A stretch of DNA of 60,708 bases from JAKSCF01 sp028279945 (GTDB taxonomy: Bacteria > Bacillota > Clostridia > Peptostreptococcales > JAAYPU01): positions 1 to 60,708 of the forward strand of contig JANQMT010000209.1 in the NCBI GenBank assembly GCA_028279945.1. Reading direction: 5' to 3'. The notes under the pieces are model-generated. The model was not told the DNA's origin. It saw only the letters and a program-made list of their open reading frames with translations, and ran no database searches. Shown one piece after another: positions 1-7,957 of the stretch. How positions within the stretch are numbered: position 1 is the first letter of the stretch; every line of letters starts with the position of its first letter. Position numbers and translations under genes: made by a program.

Positions 1-700
1 CCCCTACTTTCTCAGCCAATAATGCCATTTCATTTATAAAAGAGATTTTAACTGCCAGGAAAGCATTGGAAGCATATTTGATTAATTCTGCTGTTTCTAC
101 ATTGGTGAAAATAAACGGTGTCTCCTTTAAGTATAAAACATCATATATTTTTTTCATTATTTCTTTGGATTCATCTGTTTCATATCCAATAACAATTCTA
201 TCAGGTAATTGACTATCACCAATAGCTTTTCCTTCTCTTAGAAACTCCGGATTGGATACGATATCAAAATCAATACATTTGTTTCTCTGTTTTATTTCTT
301 CAGCAATAATACCTTTGACTTTTTCTCCTGTTCCAACAGGTACTGTGGATTTGTTAACGATGACTTTATAATCATTAATATGCCCGCCGATTGTCTTTGC
401 AACGTCATAAACATACGTCATATCTGCACTGCCATTATTGGACTGCGGAGTACCAACAGCTATAAAAATCACTTCACTGGTATGAATGGTATATTCTAAA
501 TCTGAAGTAAACTCAATTCTATTTTTTACCTTTCCTAAAAGTTCCTTAAGGCCAGGCTCATATATGGGCACTTCACCTGACTGCAGCATTTTTATTTTCT
601 TTTGGTTAATATCTGCACATATCACTTCAAGTCCAAAATCTGCCATGACAACACCATGCACCAAACCTACATAACCAGTTCCTATTACACCAATTTTCAT
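1..700 (-). CDS. UDP-glucose 6-dehydrogenase, N-terminal part (runs off the window)
   Basis: Oxidises UDP-glucose to UDP-glucuronate with NAD+, feeding capsule or exopolysaccharide precursors in the cytoplasm. Translating the minus strand from the ATG at 698-700 gives about 233 residues: a Rossmann start (MKIGVIGTGYVGL), then GTPQSNNGSADM, NKSTVPVGTG, NPEFLREG and the helix ASNAFLAVKISFINE. All are hallmarks of the UDP-glucose/GDP-mannose dehydrogenase family. The catalytic-Cys region lies beyond base 1, so the gene is cut by the window edge rather than visibly broken. AGGAGG sits 9-14 bases before the ATG. It could be a sister enzyme acting on another UDP-hexose. No partner polysaccharide gene is visible. 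Confidence 0.9.
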   Translation of the reverse strand, partial: MKIGVIGTGYVGLVHGVVMADFGLEVICADINQKKIKMLQSGEVPIYEPGLKELLGKVKNRIEFTSDLEYTIHTSEVIFIAVGTPQSNNGSADMTYVYDVAKTIGGHINDYKVIVNKSTVPVGTGEKVKGIIAEEIKQRNKCIDFDIVSNPEFLREGKAIGDSQLPDRIVIGYETDESKEIMKKIYDVLYLKETPFIFTNVETAELIKYASNAFLAVKISFINEMALLAEKVG

Positions 701-851
701 ACTTTATTGGTCCTCCTGTTATAATATTTTGTGTTTAAATCTTAATAACAGAATAGGGGTTATAAGTTAAGGTTAGTTTAGAAAAAGGAAAAATCTACAT
801 TAAATAATTCTTAAAATCATAATCTACTCTTGATTAATAACCTCACAATGA

Positions 852-910
852 AATCTTCCTTTCAGGTTGAATAGGTTTGAATGGCCTATTCTCACCGGCA
901 AAGGAAGATT
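852..910. repeat. Long hairpin downstream of the first small peptide gene
   Basis: Perfect 11-bp arms AATCTTCCTTT (852-862) and AAAGGAAGATT (900-910) enclose an inner stem AATAGG/CCTATT. It lies between the end of the peptide gene at 967 and the UDP-glucose dehydrogenase start. There is no clear U-run on either side, so it may be a weak terminator or an mRNA-stabilising structure. Confidence 0.6.
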
Positions 911-966
911 CATTATTTTGCTTATACAGATTTTCTAAATTCTCCAGCTATATTCAAATTCATTTT

Positions 967-1128
967 TTATTTATTTATTAGAGTATTTAACCCGTTTATA
1001 TTAATATCTAACGTTACATTTGGCTTTATTACAATATGGTTAACACATCTATCCAAATCTAGTTCACTTTCTTTTACTTCTTCATCTTTGCCACTATCAT
1101 AGTGATATTCCAAATTCTTAGTTTCCAT
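967..1128 (-). CDS. Small repeat peptide 1, putative radical-SAM-modified precursor (53 aa)
   Basis: Short gene starting at the ATG at 1126-1128 behind GAGGTGAC and ending at TAA 967-969. The 53-residue product begins METKNLEYHY, has an acidic spacer, then one repeat: CVNHIVIKP at residues 28-36 followed by alternating hydrophobic and polar residues to the end. The same start and repeat occur in five other small genes of this window, each near a cobalamin-radical SAM gene, which supports a real gene despite its size. I infer a RiPP precursor with N-terminal leader and C-terminal core. No family name is recognised, and a structural or spore-coat peptide is the main alternative. It lies just downstream of the first radical SAM gene and has its own promoter element at 1193-1221. 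Confidence 0.75.
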   Translation of the reverse strand: METKNLEYHYDSGKDEEVKESELDLDRCVNHIVIKPNVTLDININGLNTLINK

Positions 1129-1192
1129 TTAGTCACCTCTTCCTTTTGTGTTTAGAGAAAAACCGCCTCTACCAGTTGGCTTTTCCACTATT

Positions 1193-1221
1193 TATATATG
1201 TTCAGAAAAAGAAAAAGGTTC
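1193..1221 (-). promoter_or_regulatory. Conserved GAAC-N17-CATATATA promoter element of peptide 1
   Basis: Minus strand GAAC (1218-1221), 17-nt spacer, CATATATA (1193-1200), followed by AATAG. Five other copies in the window keep the 17-nt distance while spacer sequence varies, as expected of -35/-10 boxes. It resembles a sigma-K type promoter (AC, 16-17 nt, CATA). The wider conserved block runs upstream into the end of the radical SAM gene at 1252. Confidence 0.65.
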
Positions 1222-1251
1222 TAATTTTAATAATAAAGTCTGATCATGTCA

Positions 1252-3036
1252 TTAGATTGGTAAGGGTGTAACCACTTGACGATCAATTTTACTCAATTCA
1301 TTCTTATATATATTTACTTCTTTATTTTCAGCAACAGTAAAAATCAATTTACACATTTCCTTTTTCCTTATATGGTTTTGGTAATACAACAGCATGTCAT
1401 AGTCAAATGTCAGAACCTTAGATACTGAATAATTTTCACTTAATGCAGTCTTCATAATTTCTATTTCAAATCTGTATAATTCTACGATAAAATCATCTTT
1501 TATCTTGTTTTTAATAAAATGCTCTATGCTATTCAACATCTCTTCTCGAACATCACTTAATTGATGGCCATAATAAAGTGTTCTGGTTAATAAGTTGGTC
1601 ATTCTTTTCATTTCAGGCTCGTATTCAAGATAAAAATCTAATAAATTATCGTTATAGAATGCTGTTATTTCATTAATGGTTTTGGGTGTTTTAAAAGCGA
1701 AATAATTATAAATGTGATTGATGAATACATCCAAATAGAAGTATTTATCTACAAGTTCATTGTTGACAATATATAAACTAGAGAATAAATTTGGATAACT
1801 TTTAATTAATTCAGTATGGTTTTTAGCAGGATATCTAAACAGATAAGAATTTTCTTCATTAAAAGTTAAATCATCTTTTTCCGTAAAGTAGATATGCGTA
1901 CTTGGAAAACAAATACATTTGAATATAGTTGTATCTTGGATTGATAATTCTTCTACACAAAACTTTAATAAGTTGAGACTGCTTAGCAAATCTTCTTCTT
2001 GCTCTGTCGGTAATCCATAAATAAAATTCACCTGCATCGCAATATTATATTGCTTGATTAACTTGATGGTATTTTTAACCTCTGATATATCCAAGTGTTT
2101 ATTAATTGCTTTCTGCATTGGCTGGGAACCTGTCTCAATGCCTAAAAGAATCCTCTTACAACCTGCTCTTGCCATCAAACTAACGGTTTCTTCGTCCAAG
2201 TTATCGGCTCTTGCACTACAGGTCCAATCAATATTAATTTTCAAACTTATTATTTTGTTACAAAACTCTAAAATATTTTTTTTACTGGCTGTAAATAAAT
2301 CATGAACAAAATCAAATTTTCTAATATTGTATTGAGTCATATAATACTTAATTTCTTGAATGATTCTATCTGTACTTTTCAGCCTTACTTTTCGTCTCCA
2401 AAAAATCTTAGTACAGCAAAAAGTACAGTTATATGGACACCCTCTCCCCGACTCGATGTTGATTCTGGAAAGCGTAGTATCCTTATTTAAATCAAGCATT
2501 GGCAGTTCATCTAAATCCTCAAGTAATGGACTAAGTTCATTACAAACAACTTGGTCTGATTTTCTATAACAAATACCCTTGATGTTTTCTATATCTTCTT
2601 TATTATTAAAATAATCTATAATGCTTATGACATTTTGCTCCCCTTCCCCTATAGCTACCATGTCTATAAAATCAAATGCCTCCAAAGTCTCTACGCTGCA
2701 TAAACTGGCATGGGGACCGGCAAAAATGATTTTGATATTTTTATCAATTTTCTTTATATTTTTAGCTATGGTTAAGGATATAAAAAATGAAGTTCCTATG
2801 GTATAAAATGATACTATTTTGGGGTTCTTATTTAATATATATCCCACAATAGTTTCATAGTTTTTCTCTAAAAGTATATGATCAGGTACTTTTTTTTCTG
2901 CCAACAAATTTGGAAAGCTGACGACCTCAGAAGTATAACTTGAATTTGCATTAACTATGGTTGATAGCATATTAATCCCTATTGGAAAACTGATCATACT
3001 TGATTGTTGAAATCCATCAACAAATATGATATCCAT
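1252..3036 (-). CDS. Cobalamin-binding-domain radical SAM enzyme 1, putative peptide maturase (594 aa)
   Basis: Radical SAM enzyme with an N-terminal B12-binding-type domain (about residues 1-150; FVDGFQQSS, AGPHASLCS and GEGEQ are typical of this class). The radical SAM core follows, with CxxxCxxC at C200, C204 and C207 (GCPYNCTFC) for the 4Fe-4S cluster. About 190 C-terminal residues match nothing I recognise, and no RRE/PqqD-like domain is visible. Family members often methylate unactivated carbons. The substrate here is inferred to be the neighbouring CVNHIVIKP peptides. It lies 67 bp after peptide 2 with only a weak hairpin between, so it is probably read through from the peptide 2 promoter. 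Its last residues (after IYKNE) are encoded by DNA that is non-coding beside its paralogue at 3484. Confidence 0.85.
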   Translation of the reverse strand: MDIIFVDGFQQSSMISFPIGINMLSTIVNANSSYTSEVVSFPNLLAEKKVPDHILLEKNYETIVGYILNKNPKIVSFYTIGTSFFISLTIAKNIKKIDKNIKIIFAGPHASLCSVETLEAFDFIDMVAIGEGEQNVISIIDYFNNKEDIENIKGICYRKSDQVVCNELSPLLEDLDELPMLDLNKDTTLSRINIESGRGCPYNCTFCCTKIFWRRKVRLKSTDRIIQEIKYYMTQYNIRKFDFVHDLFTASKKNILEFCNKIISLKINIDWTCSARADNLDEETVSLMARAGCKRILLGIETGSQPMQKAINKHLDISEVKNTIKLIKQYNIAMQVNFIYGLPTEQEEDLLSSLNLLKFCVEELSIQDTTIFKCICFPSTHIYFTEKDDLTFNEENSYLFRYPAKNHTELIKSYPNLFSSLYIVNNELVDKYFYLDVFINHIYNYFAFKTPKTINEITAFYNDNLLDFYLEYEPEMKRMTNLLTRTLYYGHQLSDVREEMLNSIEHFIKNKIKDDFIVELYRFEIEIMKTALSENYSVSKVLTFDYDMLLYYQNHIRKKEMCKLIFTVAENKEVNIYKNELSKIDRQVVTPLPI

Positions 3037-3060
3037 TTGTTTATCCTTTCTTTAGCTTCT

Positions 3061-3095
3061 TTAAACTGCTGACAAACATGTTATCAGCAGTTTAA
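3061..3095 (-). terminator. Weak hairpin (attenuator-like) between peptide 2 and radical SAM gene 1
   Basis: 12-bp arms TTAAACTGCTGA (3061-3072) and TCAGCAGTTTAA (3084-3095). On the minus strand only three U follow before AAGAAGC, so termination should be partial. It is a copy of the hairpin repeat at 5384, 5862 and 18821 and probably sets the peptide:enzyme ratio. Confidence 0.6.
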
Positions 3096-3102
3096 AACGC
3101 CT

Positions 3103-3288
3103 CTATACCATTGTGCTCTCTATTCCTTCTATAGTCACCTTAATACTAACATTTGGTTTTACCACAATGTGGTTAACACATCTATGAAAACCCAGTTCAA
3201 TTTCTTCTACTTTTTCTTCTACATTTTCAACCGGTTTATAATCTTTATCTTTGATATGACTTTTATTGCTTAATTCCCTAGCTTCCAC
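3103..3288 (-). CDS. Small repeat peptide 2, putative precursor (61 aa)
   Basis: Starts with GTG at 3286-3288 (MEARELS...) behind GAGGTGAC, the same ribosome site as its paralogues. Layout: leader-like N-terminus, acidic spacer (VENVEEKVEEIELGF), then one repeat with CVNHIVVKP at residues 37-45 and a short VSIKVTIEGIES tail. It is directly upstream of, and probably co-transcribed with, radical SAM enzyme 1. No secretion signal, double-glycine cleavage site or transporter neighbour is visible. Called a RiPP precursor by context; biochemical identity is unknown. Confidence 0.75.
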   Translation of the reverse strand: MEARELSNKSHIKDKDYKPVENVEEKVEEIELGFHRCVNHIVVKPNVSIKVTIEGIESTMV

Positions 3289-3351
3289 TTTGTCACCTCT
3301 TCCTTTGGTACTTAAAGAAAAACCACCTTAACGATTAGCTTTTCCACTATC

Positions 3352-3380
3352 TATATATGTTCTTGATAAAAAAAATGTTC
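3352..3380 (-). promoter_or_regulatory. Conserved GAAC-N17-CATATATA promoter element of peptide 2
   Basis: GAAC at 3377-3380 and CATATATA at 3352-3359 on the minus strand, spacer exactly 17 nt. It would drive peptide 2 and, through the weak hairpin, radical SAM gene 1. Confidence 0.65.
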
Positions 3381-3483
3381 TGATTTGAATATCCTGGTCT
3401 TATCCTGTCTCCGTGTTAATAAAAGTGTAACAATTTGACGATCGATTTTGCTCAGTCCAGTTACAAGCCCATTCATATAAGAG

Positions 3484-5226
3484 CTATATCTCTTTGTATA
3501 TACTGACTTCTTTATTTTCGTTAACTGAAAAAATCAATTTACACTTTTCCTTTTTCTTTGTATGCTTTTGATAGTACCATAATAGGTCATAGTCAAATGT
3601 GAGAACTTTAGATTCTTCAGTATTTTCGCTTAATGCTGTCTTCATTACTTCTAATTCAAACCGAAATAATTGCACAATAAATTCACCTTTTATCTTGTTC
3701 TTAATAAAATGTTCTATACTGTTACACATCTCTGCTCTGACATCACTTAATTCATCTCCATAATAAATTGTTCCAGCTAATAAAGTGGTCATTTTTCTCA
3801 TCTCAGCTTTGTATTCAAGATAAAAATCTAATAAATTGTTGTTATAAAATGCTATTATTTCATTGATGGTTTTGGGTGTTTTAAAAGCGAAGTAATTGTA
3901 GATGTTATTAATAAATATATCTAAATAGAAATATTTATTTACAAGCTTACTGTTGACGATATATAAACTGGAGAATAAATTTGGATAACTTTTAATTAAT
4001 TCTGTATGATTTTTAGCCGGATATTTAAAGAAATAAAAATTTTCTTCATTAAAGGTTAAGTCATCCTTTTCCGTATAATAAATATGGGTACTTGGAAAAC
4101 ACATACATTTATATATCGTTGTCTCTTTTATGGATAATGATTCTACACAAAACCTTAGTAGATCCAAGCTCCTTAGCAAATCTTCTTCTTTCTCTGTAGG
4201 TAATCCATAGATAAAATTTACCTGCATTTCTATTTTATATTGATGGATTAACATAATAGTAGTCTTAACCTCTGACATATCCAAATGTTTATTGATTACT
4301 TTCTGCATTCGCTGTGAACCCGTCTCAATGCCTAAAAGAATCTTCTTACAGCCTGCTCTTGCCATCAAACTAATGGTCTCTTCGTCCAGGGTATCAGCTC
4401 TTGCACTACAGGTCCATTGGATGTCAATTCCTAGATTTATTATTCGATTACAAAACTCTAAAATATTTTTTTTACTAGCCGTAAATAAATCATGAACGAA
4501 ATTAAATTTTCTAATATTGTATTGATTCATATAATATTTGATTTCCTTAATGATTCTATCTGTACTTTTTAACCTTACTTTTCGTCTCCAAAAAGTCTTA
4601 GTGCAACAAAAAGTACAGTTATATGGACACCCTCTCCCCGACTCGATGTTGATTCTGGAAAGACTAGTTTCCTTATCTAAATCAAGCATTGGCAGTTCAT
4701 CTAAATCCTCAAGTAACGGACTGGGTTCATTACAAACAACCTGGTCTCCTTTTCTATAACAAATACCTTTGATATCCTCTATTTTTTCTTTATTATTGAA
4801 ATAACCTAAGATACTTATTACATTTTGTTCCCCTTCTCCTACTACTACCATATCTATAAAATCAAATGCCTTTAGAGTCTCTACACTGCATAAGCTGACA
4901 TGGGGACCGGCAAAAATGATCTTAATGTCTTTGTCAATTTTTTTTATATTCTTTGCTGTGGTTAAAGATATAAAAAATGAAGTTCCTATGGTGTAAAATG
5001 ATATTATTTTTGGATTCTTATCCAGTATATATCTTACAATCGTTTCATAATCTTTCTCCAATAATATATTTTCAGGCACTTTTTTTTCTGCAATCAAATT
5101 GGGAAAGCTGATGACTTCCGAAGTGTAATTTGAATTCCTATTAATTATGGTTGATAACAGATTAATCCCTATTGGAAAATGAAGTATACTGGATTGTTGA
5201 AACCCATCAACAAATAAAATATCCAT
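3484..5226 (-). CDS. Cobalamin-binding-domain radical SAM enzyme 2, putative peptide maturase (580 aa)
   Basis: Close paralogue of the enzyme at 1252, alignable end to end. It has the N-terminal B12-binding-type domain with GEGEQ, the cluster motif CxxxCxxC at C200, C204 and C207, and the same long C-terminal region. It stops at KEI, 14 residues before its paralogue. It is separated from peptide 3 by a strong terminator and accordingly carries its own copy of the promoter element at 5270-5298; the two paralogues behind weak hairpins do not. Start ATG 5224-5226 follows AAAGGATGAACAA. Substrate inferred from context only. Confidence 0.85.
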   Translation of the reverse strand: MDILFVDGFQQSSILHFPIGINLLSTIINRNSNYTSEVISFPNLIAEKKVPENILLEKDYETIVRYILDKNPKIISFYTIGTSFFISLTTAKNIKKIDKDIKIIFAGPHVSLCSVETLKAFDFIDMVVVGEGEQNVISILGYFNNKEKIEDIKGICYRKGDQVVCNEPSPLLEDLDELPMLDLDKETSLSRINIESGRGCPYNCTFCCTKTFWRRKVRLKSTDRIIKEIKYYMNQYNIRKFNFVHDLFTASKKNILEFCNRIINLGIDIQWTCSARADTLDEETISLMARAGCKKILLGIETGSQRMQKVINKHLDMSEVKTTIMLIHQYKIEMQVNFIYGLPTEKEEDLLRSLDLLRFCVESLSIKETTIYKCMCFPSTHIYYTEKDDLTFNEENFYFFKYPAKNHTELIKSYPNLFSSLYIVNSKLVNKYFYLDIFINNIYNYFAFKTPKTINEIIAFYNNNLLDFYLEYKAEMRKMTTLLAGTIYYGDELSDVRAEMCNSIEHFIKNKIKGEFIVQLFRFELEVMKTALSENTEESKVLTFDYDLLWYYQKHTKKKEKCKLIFSVNENKEVSIYKEI

Positions 5227-5269
5227 TTGTTCATCCTTTCTTTAAGTAATCATTTGGCTTTCCACTATT

Positions 5270-5298
5270 TATATATGTTCATCATCAAGAAAAAGTTC
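5270..5298 (-). promoter_or_regulatory. Conserved GAAC-N17-CATATATA promoter element of radical SAM gene 2
   Basis: GAAC 5295-5298 and CATATATA 5270-5277, spacer 17 nt, minus strand. The only copy that directly precedes an enzyme gene, about 44 bp before its ATG. Confidence 0.65.
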
Positions 5299-5383
5299 GT
5301 CATTTTTGTCTAATCATGTCATCAGATTAATGAAGATGTAACAACTTGGTATGTTCATCTCTCATGTAGTCTACTGAGAAAAA

Positions 5384-5413
5384 AACTGCTGACAAACATG
5401 TTATCAACAGCTT
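5384..5413 (-). terminator. Strong terminator after peptide 3
   Basis: Arms 5384-5392 and 5404-5413 pair over 9-10 bp with two G-U wobbles. On the minus strand the stem runs straight into seven U (5379-5386). Member of the CTGCTGA hairpin repeat. Confidence 0.75.
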
Positions 5414-5455
5414 AAGTTTATTTTAAATATACTTTCCATAAAATTTTGAGTAAGC

Positions 5456-5680
5456 CTAACCCGCTGGATTAGTTTCAAGTCCGCTTATATCAACGTCAAC
5501 TGTAATTTGGGGTTTTATTATAATACAATTTACACTATCCCAAACAACGGGGTCGTCCACTACTATGTTATCTGTTTCTACTTCTTCAACTTTTTCGTCT
5601 ACTTTCTCTTCTACATTTTCAACTGACTCACAATCTTCAATACTACTTTTATAACTATACTTTGAGTTCTTAACCGCCAT
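5456..5680 (-). CDS. Small repeat peptide 3, divergent precursor (74 aa)
   Basis: Starts MAVKNSKYSYKSS behind GAGGTGAC. After an acidic, valine-rich spacer containing VETDN and VVWD it carries one repeat in which the usual first Cys is Ser and the usual His is Cys: SVNCIIIKP at residues 49-57, then VDVDISGLETN. The VETDN linker is what joins the two repeats in peptides 4-6, so this gene looks like a two-repeat form that lost its first repeat. It has its own promoter element and a terminator on each side, i.e. a single-gene transcript. Confidence 0.72.
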   Translation of the reverse strand: MAVKNSKYSYKSSIEDCESVENVEEKVDEKVEEVETDNIVVDDPVVWDSVNCIIIKPQITVDVDISGLETNPAG

Positions 5681-5746
5681 TCGGTCACCTCTTTCCTTAG
5701 TGTCTTTTTTAAAAAAACCTTGAAATGTTTTGTTTCTCCCACTATT

Positions 5747-5775
5747 TATATATGTTTGAAAAAAGAAAAATGTTC
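5747..5775 (-). promoter_or_regulatory. Conserved GAAC-N17-CATATATA promoter element of peptide 3
   Basis: GAAC 5772-5775 and CATATATA 5747-5754, 17-nt spacer, minus strand, 67 bp before the start codon. Confidence 0.65.
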
Positions 5776-5861
5776 TAATTTGAATACAACTGTCTAATCA
5801 TGTCATCAGATTAATGAGAATCTAACAACCTGGTAATCTCTCATGCAGTCTGCTGGGAAAA

Positions 5862-5892
5862 AAACTGCTGACAAACATGTTATCAGCAGTTT
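5862..5892 (-). terminator. Strong terminator after peptide 4
   Basis: 10-bp arms AAACTGCTGA (5862-5871) and TCAGCAGTTT (5883-5892), followed on the minus strand by a run of seven U. Same hairpin family as 3061, 5384 and 18821. Confidence 0.78.
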
Positions 5893-5980
5893 AAGTTTAT
5901 ATTCAATATACTTTTTTATAATTTAGTAACTTAATCAAAGCCAAATATTTTGTCAGTAACGAAGAAGAAGTTGCCCAAAA

Positions 5981-6319
5981 TTATCCTATCACCCCGGTAT
6001 TCAAACCGGTTATTTTACAATCAATCTTTATTTTTGGTTTTATTACAATACAATTTATACAGTCACAAGCAACATGGTCGTCCACTTCTTTTTCTGCTAC
6101 TTTATTATCTGTTTCTACCACTGCTTGGCCAGTCAATAATGATTCTATATCGAATGTCATATCTACTTCTGGCTTTATTATAATATGGTTGACACATCCA
6201 TTACCTATATCCACAATGTCTACCTTTTCTTCTGCTACTTCCGCTTTTTTGATTGCTTTTTCAACTGGTTGACAGGCTTCATCTTCTTTATAACTACATT
6301 TTAAATTCTTAACTTCCAT
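5981..6319 (-). CDS. Small repeat peptide 4, two-repeat precursor (112 aa)
   Basis: I take the ATG at 6317-6319 (MEVKNLKCSYKED) because it matches the paralogues and sits after AGAGGTGC; an in-frame GTG at 6328 lies inside that ribosome site. It carries two repeats: GCVNHIIIKPEVDMTFDIES and, after the linker VVETDN and an acidic stretch, DCINCIVIKPKIKIDCKITG. In the second, the usual His is replaced by Cys. The first repeat is nearly the same as in peptide 6. It is the first small gene after the flavodoxin gene and has its own promoter and terminator. Function by context: substrate of the radical SAM enzymes. Confidence 0.75.
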   Translation of the reverse strand: MEVKNLKCSYKEDEACQPVEKAIKKAEVAEEKVDIVDIGNGCVNHIIIKPEVDMTFDIESLLTGQAVVETDNKVAEKEVDDHVACDCINCIVIKPKIKIDCKITGLNTGVIG

Positions 6320-6388
6320 TTTCAGCACCTCTTTTCTTTAGTGTATTTTCGAAAAACCGCTTTGACTAATTCGGCCTTTCTCATTATT

Positions 6389-6417
6389 TATATATGTTAG
6401 CCAAACGAAAAGTGTTC
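6389..6417 (-). promoter_or_regulatory. Conserved GAAC-N17-CATATATA promoter element of peptide 4
   Basis: GAAC 6414-6417 and CATATATA 6389-6396, 17-nt spacer, minus strand. Confidence 0.65.
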
Positions 6418-6504
6418 TAACTTGAATACAACTGTCTAATCATGACATCAGCTTAATAAGAATGTAAAAGCCTGACGATTTAATCTCTCCTTGAACTCAA
6501 ACAT

Positions 6505-6541
6505 AAAAAAAATCTGTATACTCATAAGCACACAGACTTTC
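6505..6541 (-). terminator. Terminator after the flavodoxin gene
   Basis: Imperfect stem AGTCTGTGT...GTATACAGAT on the minus strand followed by eight U. It separates the flavodoxin from the peptide cluster. Confidence 0.65.
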
Positions 6542-6599
6542 AATTCTTGTTATATAAATCTCTTTGTTCTATTTCCTAATTCATCTATTGAATCCGTCC

Positions 6600-7085
6600 C
6601 TAATCTTTTATAATACGCTCTGCCCATAGTTTGGCTTCCTTTGAGGACGATTCAATATTTTTCTTAGGCTTCAAGAAATCTTTAGCTCCAATAAAGGTGT
6701 TCTTTTTTTCTATTACCGATTTCGCTTTATCAACTGCTTTTCCAGGACCGCCTTGATGACAATAAAAATATGCAACTTTTTTCCCTTCAATATAATTTTC
6801 TTCTAATAAGGTTTTGATTGGTGGTGCATAAGTTCCAGCCCAAATCGGTGTGCCAACTAAGATTGTATCATATTCGTCTAAATTCTTACTTAGCGGCTTA
6901 AGTTCCGGCTTTATGCCCATAATAACTTGTGTTCCACCCCAAAAGTATTTACCAAAGCCTTTTGATTTTAATTCTTTAATGGGTTTTATTTCTAAAATAT
7001 CTGCATTTAAATCTTTTGCCAAAAATGCCGCTATACTTTTGGTGTTTCCTTCAAAGGAATAATACACTACTATAATTTTACTCAT
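6600..7085 (-). CDS. Flavodoxin-family protein
   Basis: FMN-binding electron carrier, about 161 aa, cytoplasmic. From the ATG at 7083-7085 (MSKIIVVYYSFEGNTKSIA) the phosphate-binding loop YSFEGNT is typical, followed by GTPIWAGTYAPP and FYCHQGGPG, the other flavin-binding loops. A TTG start five codons earlier overlaps the ribosome site GAAGGAG, so I chose the ATG. It could supply electrons to the radical SAM enzymes downstream, but it has its own terminator and no shared promoter element, so adjacency is the only evidence. Confidence 0.85.
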   Translation of the reverse strand: MSKIIVVYYSFEGNTKSIAAFLAKDLNADILEIKPIKELKSKGFGKYFWGGTQVIMGIKPELKPLSKNLDEYDTILVGTPIWAGTYAPPIKTLLEENYIEGKKVAYFYCHQGGPGKAVDKAKSVIEKKNTFIGAKDFLKPKKNIESSSKEAKLWAERIIKD

Positions 7086-7263
7086 CTTTTTCTCCTTCAA
7101 TATACTCTCCTTCTATCTTGAATACATTATACCAAAATATTTACCCTGTCAGGGATATATAGGAAAATTTAATTCCTTTTTTTTACATAATGAATATAAA
7201 ATGTATATATTGTTCTTTATTTAGAATAATATTTTTAAAACTTAAATTTTTGAAAGGATCTCT

Positions 7264-7809
7264 ATGAAGAATTCAAAATATTTAACTATTTCCTTTTCAA
7301 TAATCGTCTTTTTAATTGGATTAGTATTAATATATCAACAAAAATATCTAAGTGCCCTTGCCTTAATCGCCATCTACCTTTGTTATTTACTTTTTCTATA
7401 TTTGGAAAATAAACATTATTTTAAGGTAGACAATTTTACAAAGTCTTTATTGATGACAACCGTCACTTTACATGCTTTGTTGGGAGAATGTTGCAGCCTT
7501 TATCATAATACAATTTGGTTTGATAAAGCTTTACATGTATTTGGTACTTTCTCATTTTCCCTTTTCTTTTATTCTATTATTGACTCAGCAGCTATATTTG
7601 ATTCTAATTCTAAAATATTTATTTTTATTCTTATGGTATCAATTGGAATCACTACAAGTGCGATTCTAGAAAGTGTAGAGTTTATTTTCGATATTGTTTT
7701 TAAAACTAAAAACCAACACGGTTTAGTAGATACCAACTTAGATATGATATGTAATGCACTGGGAGCTGTTTTAGCCGGCTTTTGGTTATTATATAGGAAA
7801 CCTTCTTGA
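7264..7809 (+). CDS. DUF2238/YjdF-like integral membrane protein
   Basis: 181-aa hydrophobic protein with about five membrane segments. The conserved stretch FDKALHVFGTFSF, an Glu-Ser-Val-Glu motif (LESVEFIFD) and the ending GLVDTNLDMICNALGA match the DUF2238/YjdF membrane family, whose biochemical role I do not know. The ATG at 7264 follows GAAAGGATCTCT. It is one of very few plus-strand genes here and stands alone; no terminator is obvious after 7809. Confidence 0.7.
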   Translation: MKNSKYLTISFSIIVFLIGLVLIYQQKYLSALALIAIYLCYLLFLYLENKHYFKVDNFTKSLLMTTVTLHALLGECCSLYHNTIWFDKALHVFGTFSFSLFFYSIIDSAAIFDSNSKIFIFILMVSIGITTSAILESVEFIFDIVFKTKNQHGLVDTNLDMICNALGAVLAGFWLLYRKPS

Positions 7810-7957
7810 CAAAGTGCCAGGCTAAAATCAAAAAAACTAAGCAACTTCAGTCCTATACCATTAGAACTTTGGCTCCTTAGAATTTATTATTTTCACTGTC
7901 TATTTGACAGGAGGGGAGTCCTATATTTATACATTATTTATATATATAGAATAGAGT

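Noticed and set aside
881..1102. Plus-strand reading frame of 73 codons over peptide 1
   Set aside because: It is the antisense of the small peptide gene 967-1128, has no ribosome site, and the minus-strand product matches five paralogues.
1181..1290. Conserved block before the peptides as a cobalamin riboswitch
   Set aside because: Too short (about 80-110 bp) and without a recognisable B12 box; the fixed 17-nt spacing of two short boxes fits a promoter better.
2054..2806. Plus-strand reading frames opposite radical SAM gene 1
   Set aside because: Mirror images of the coding strand; similar frames recur opposite the paralogues at the same positions.
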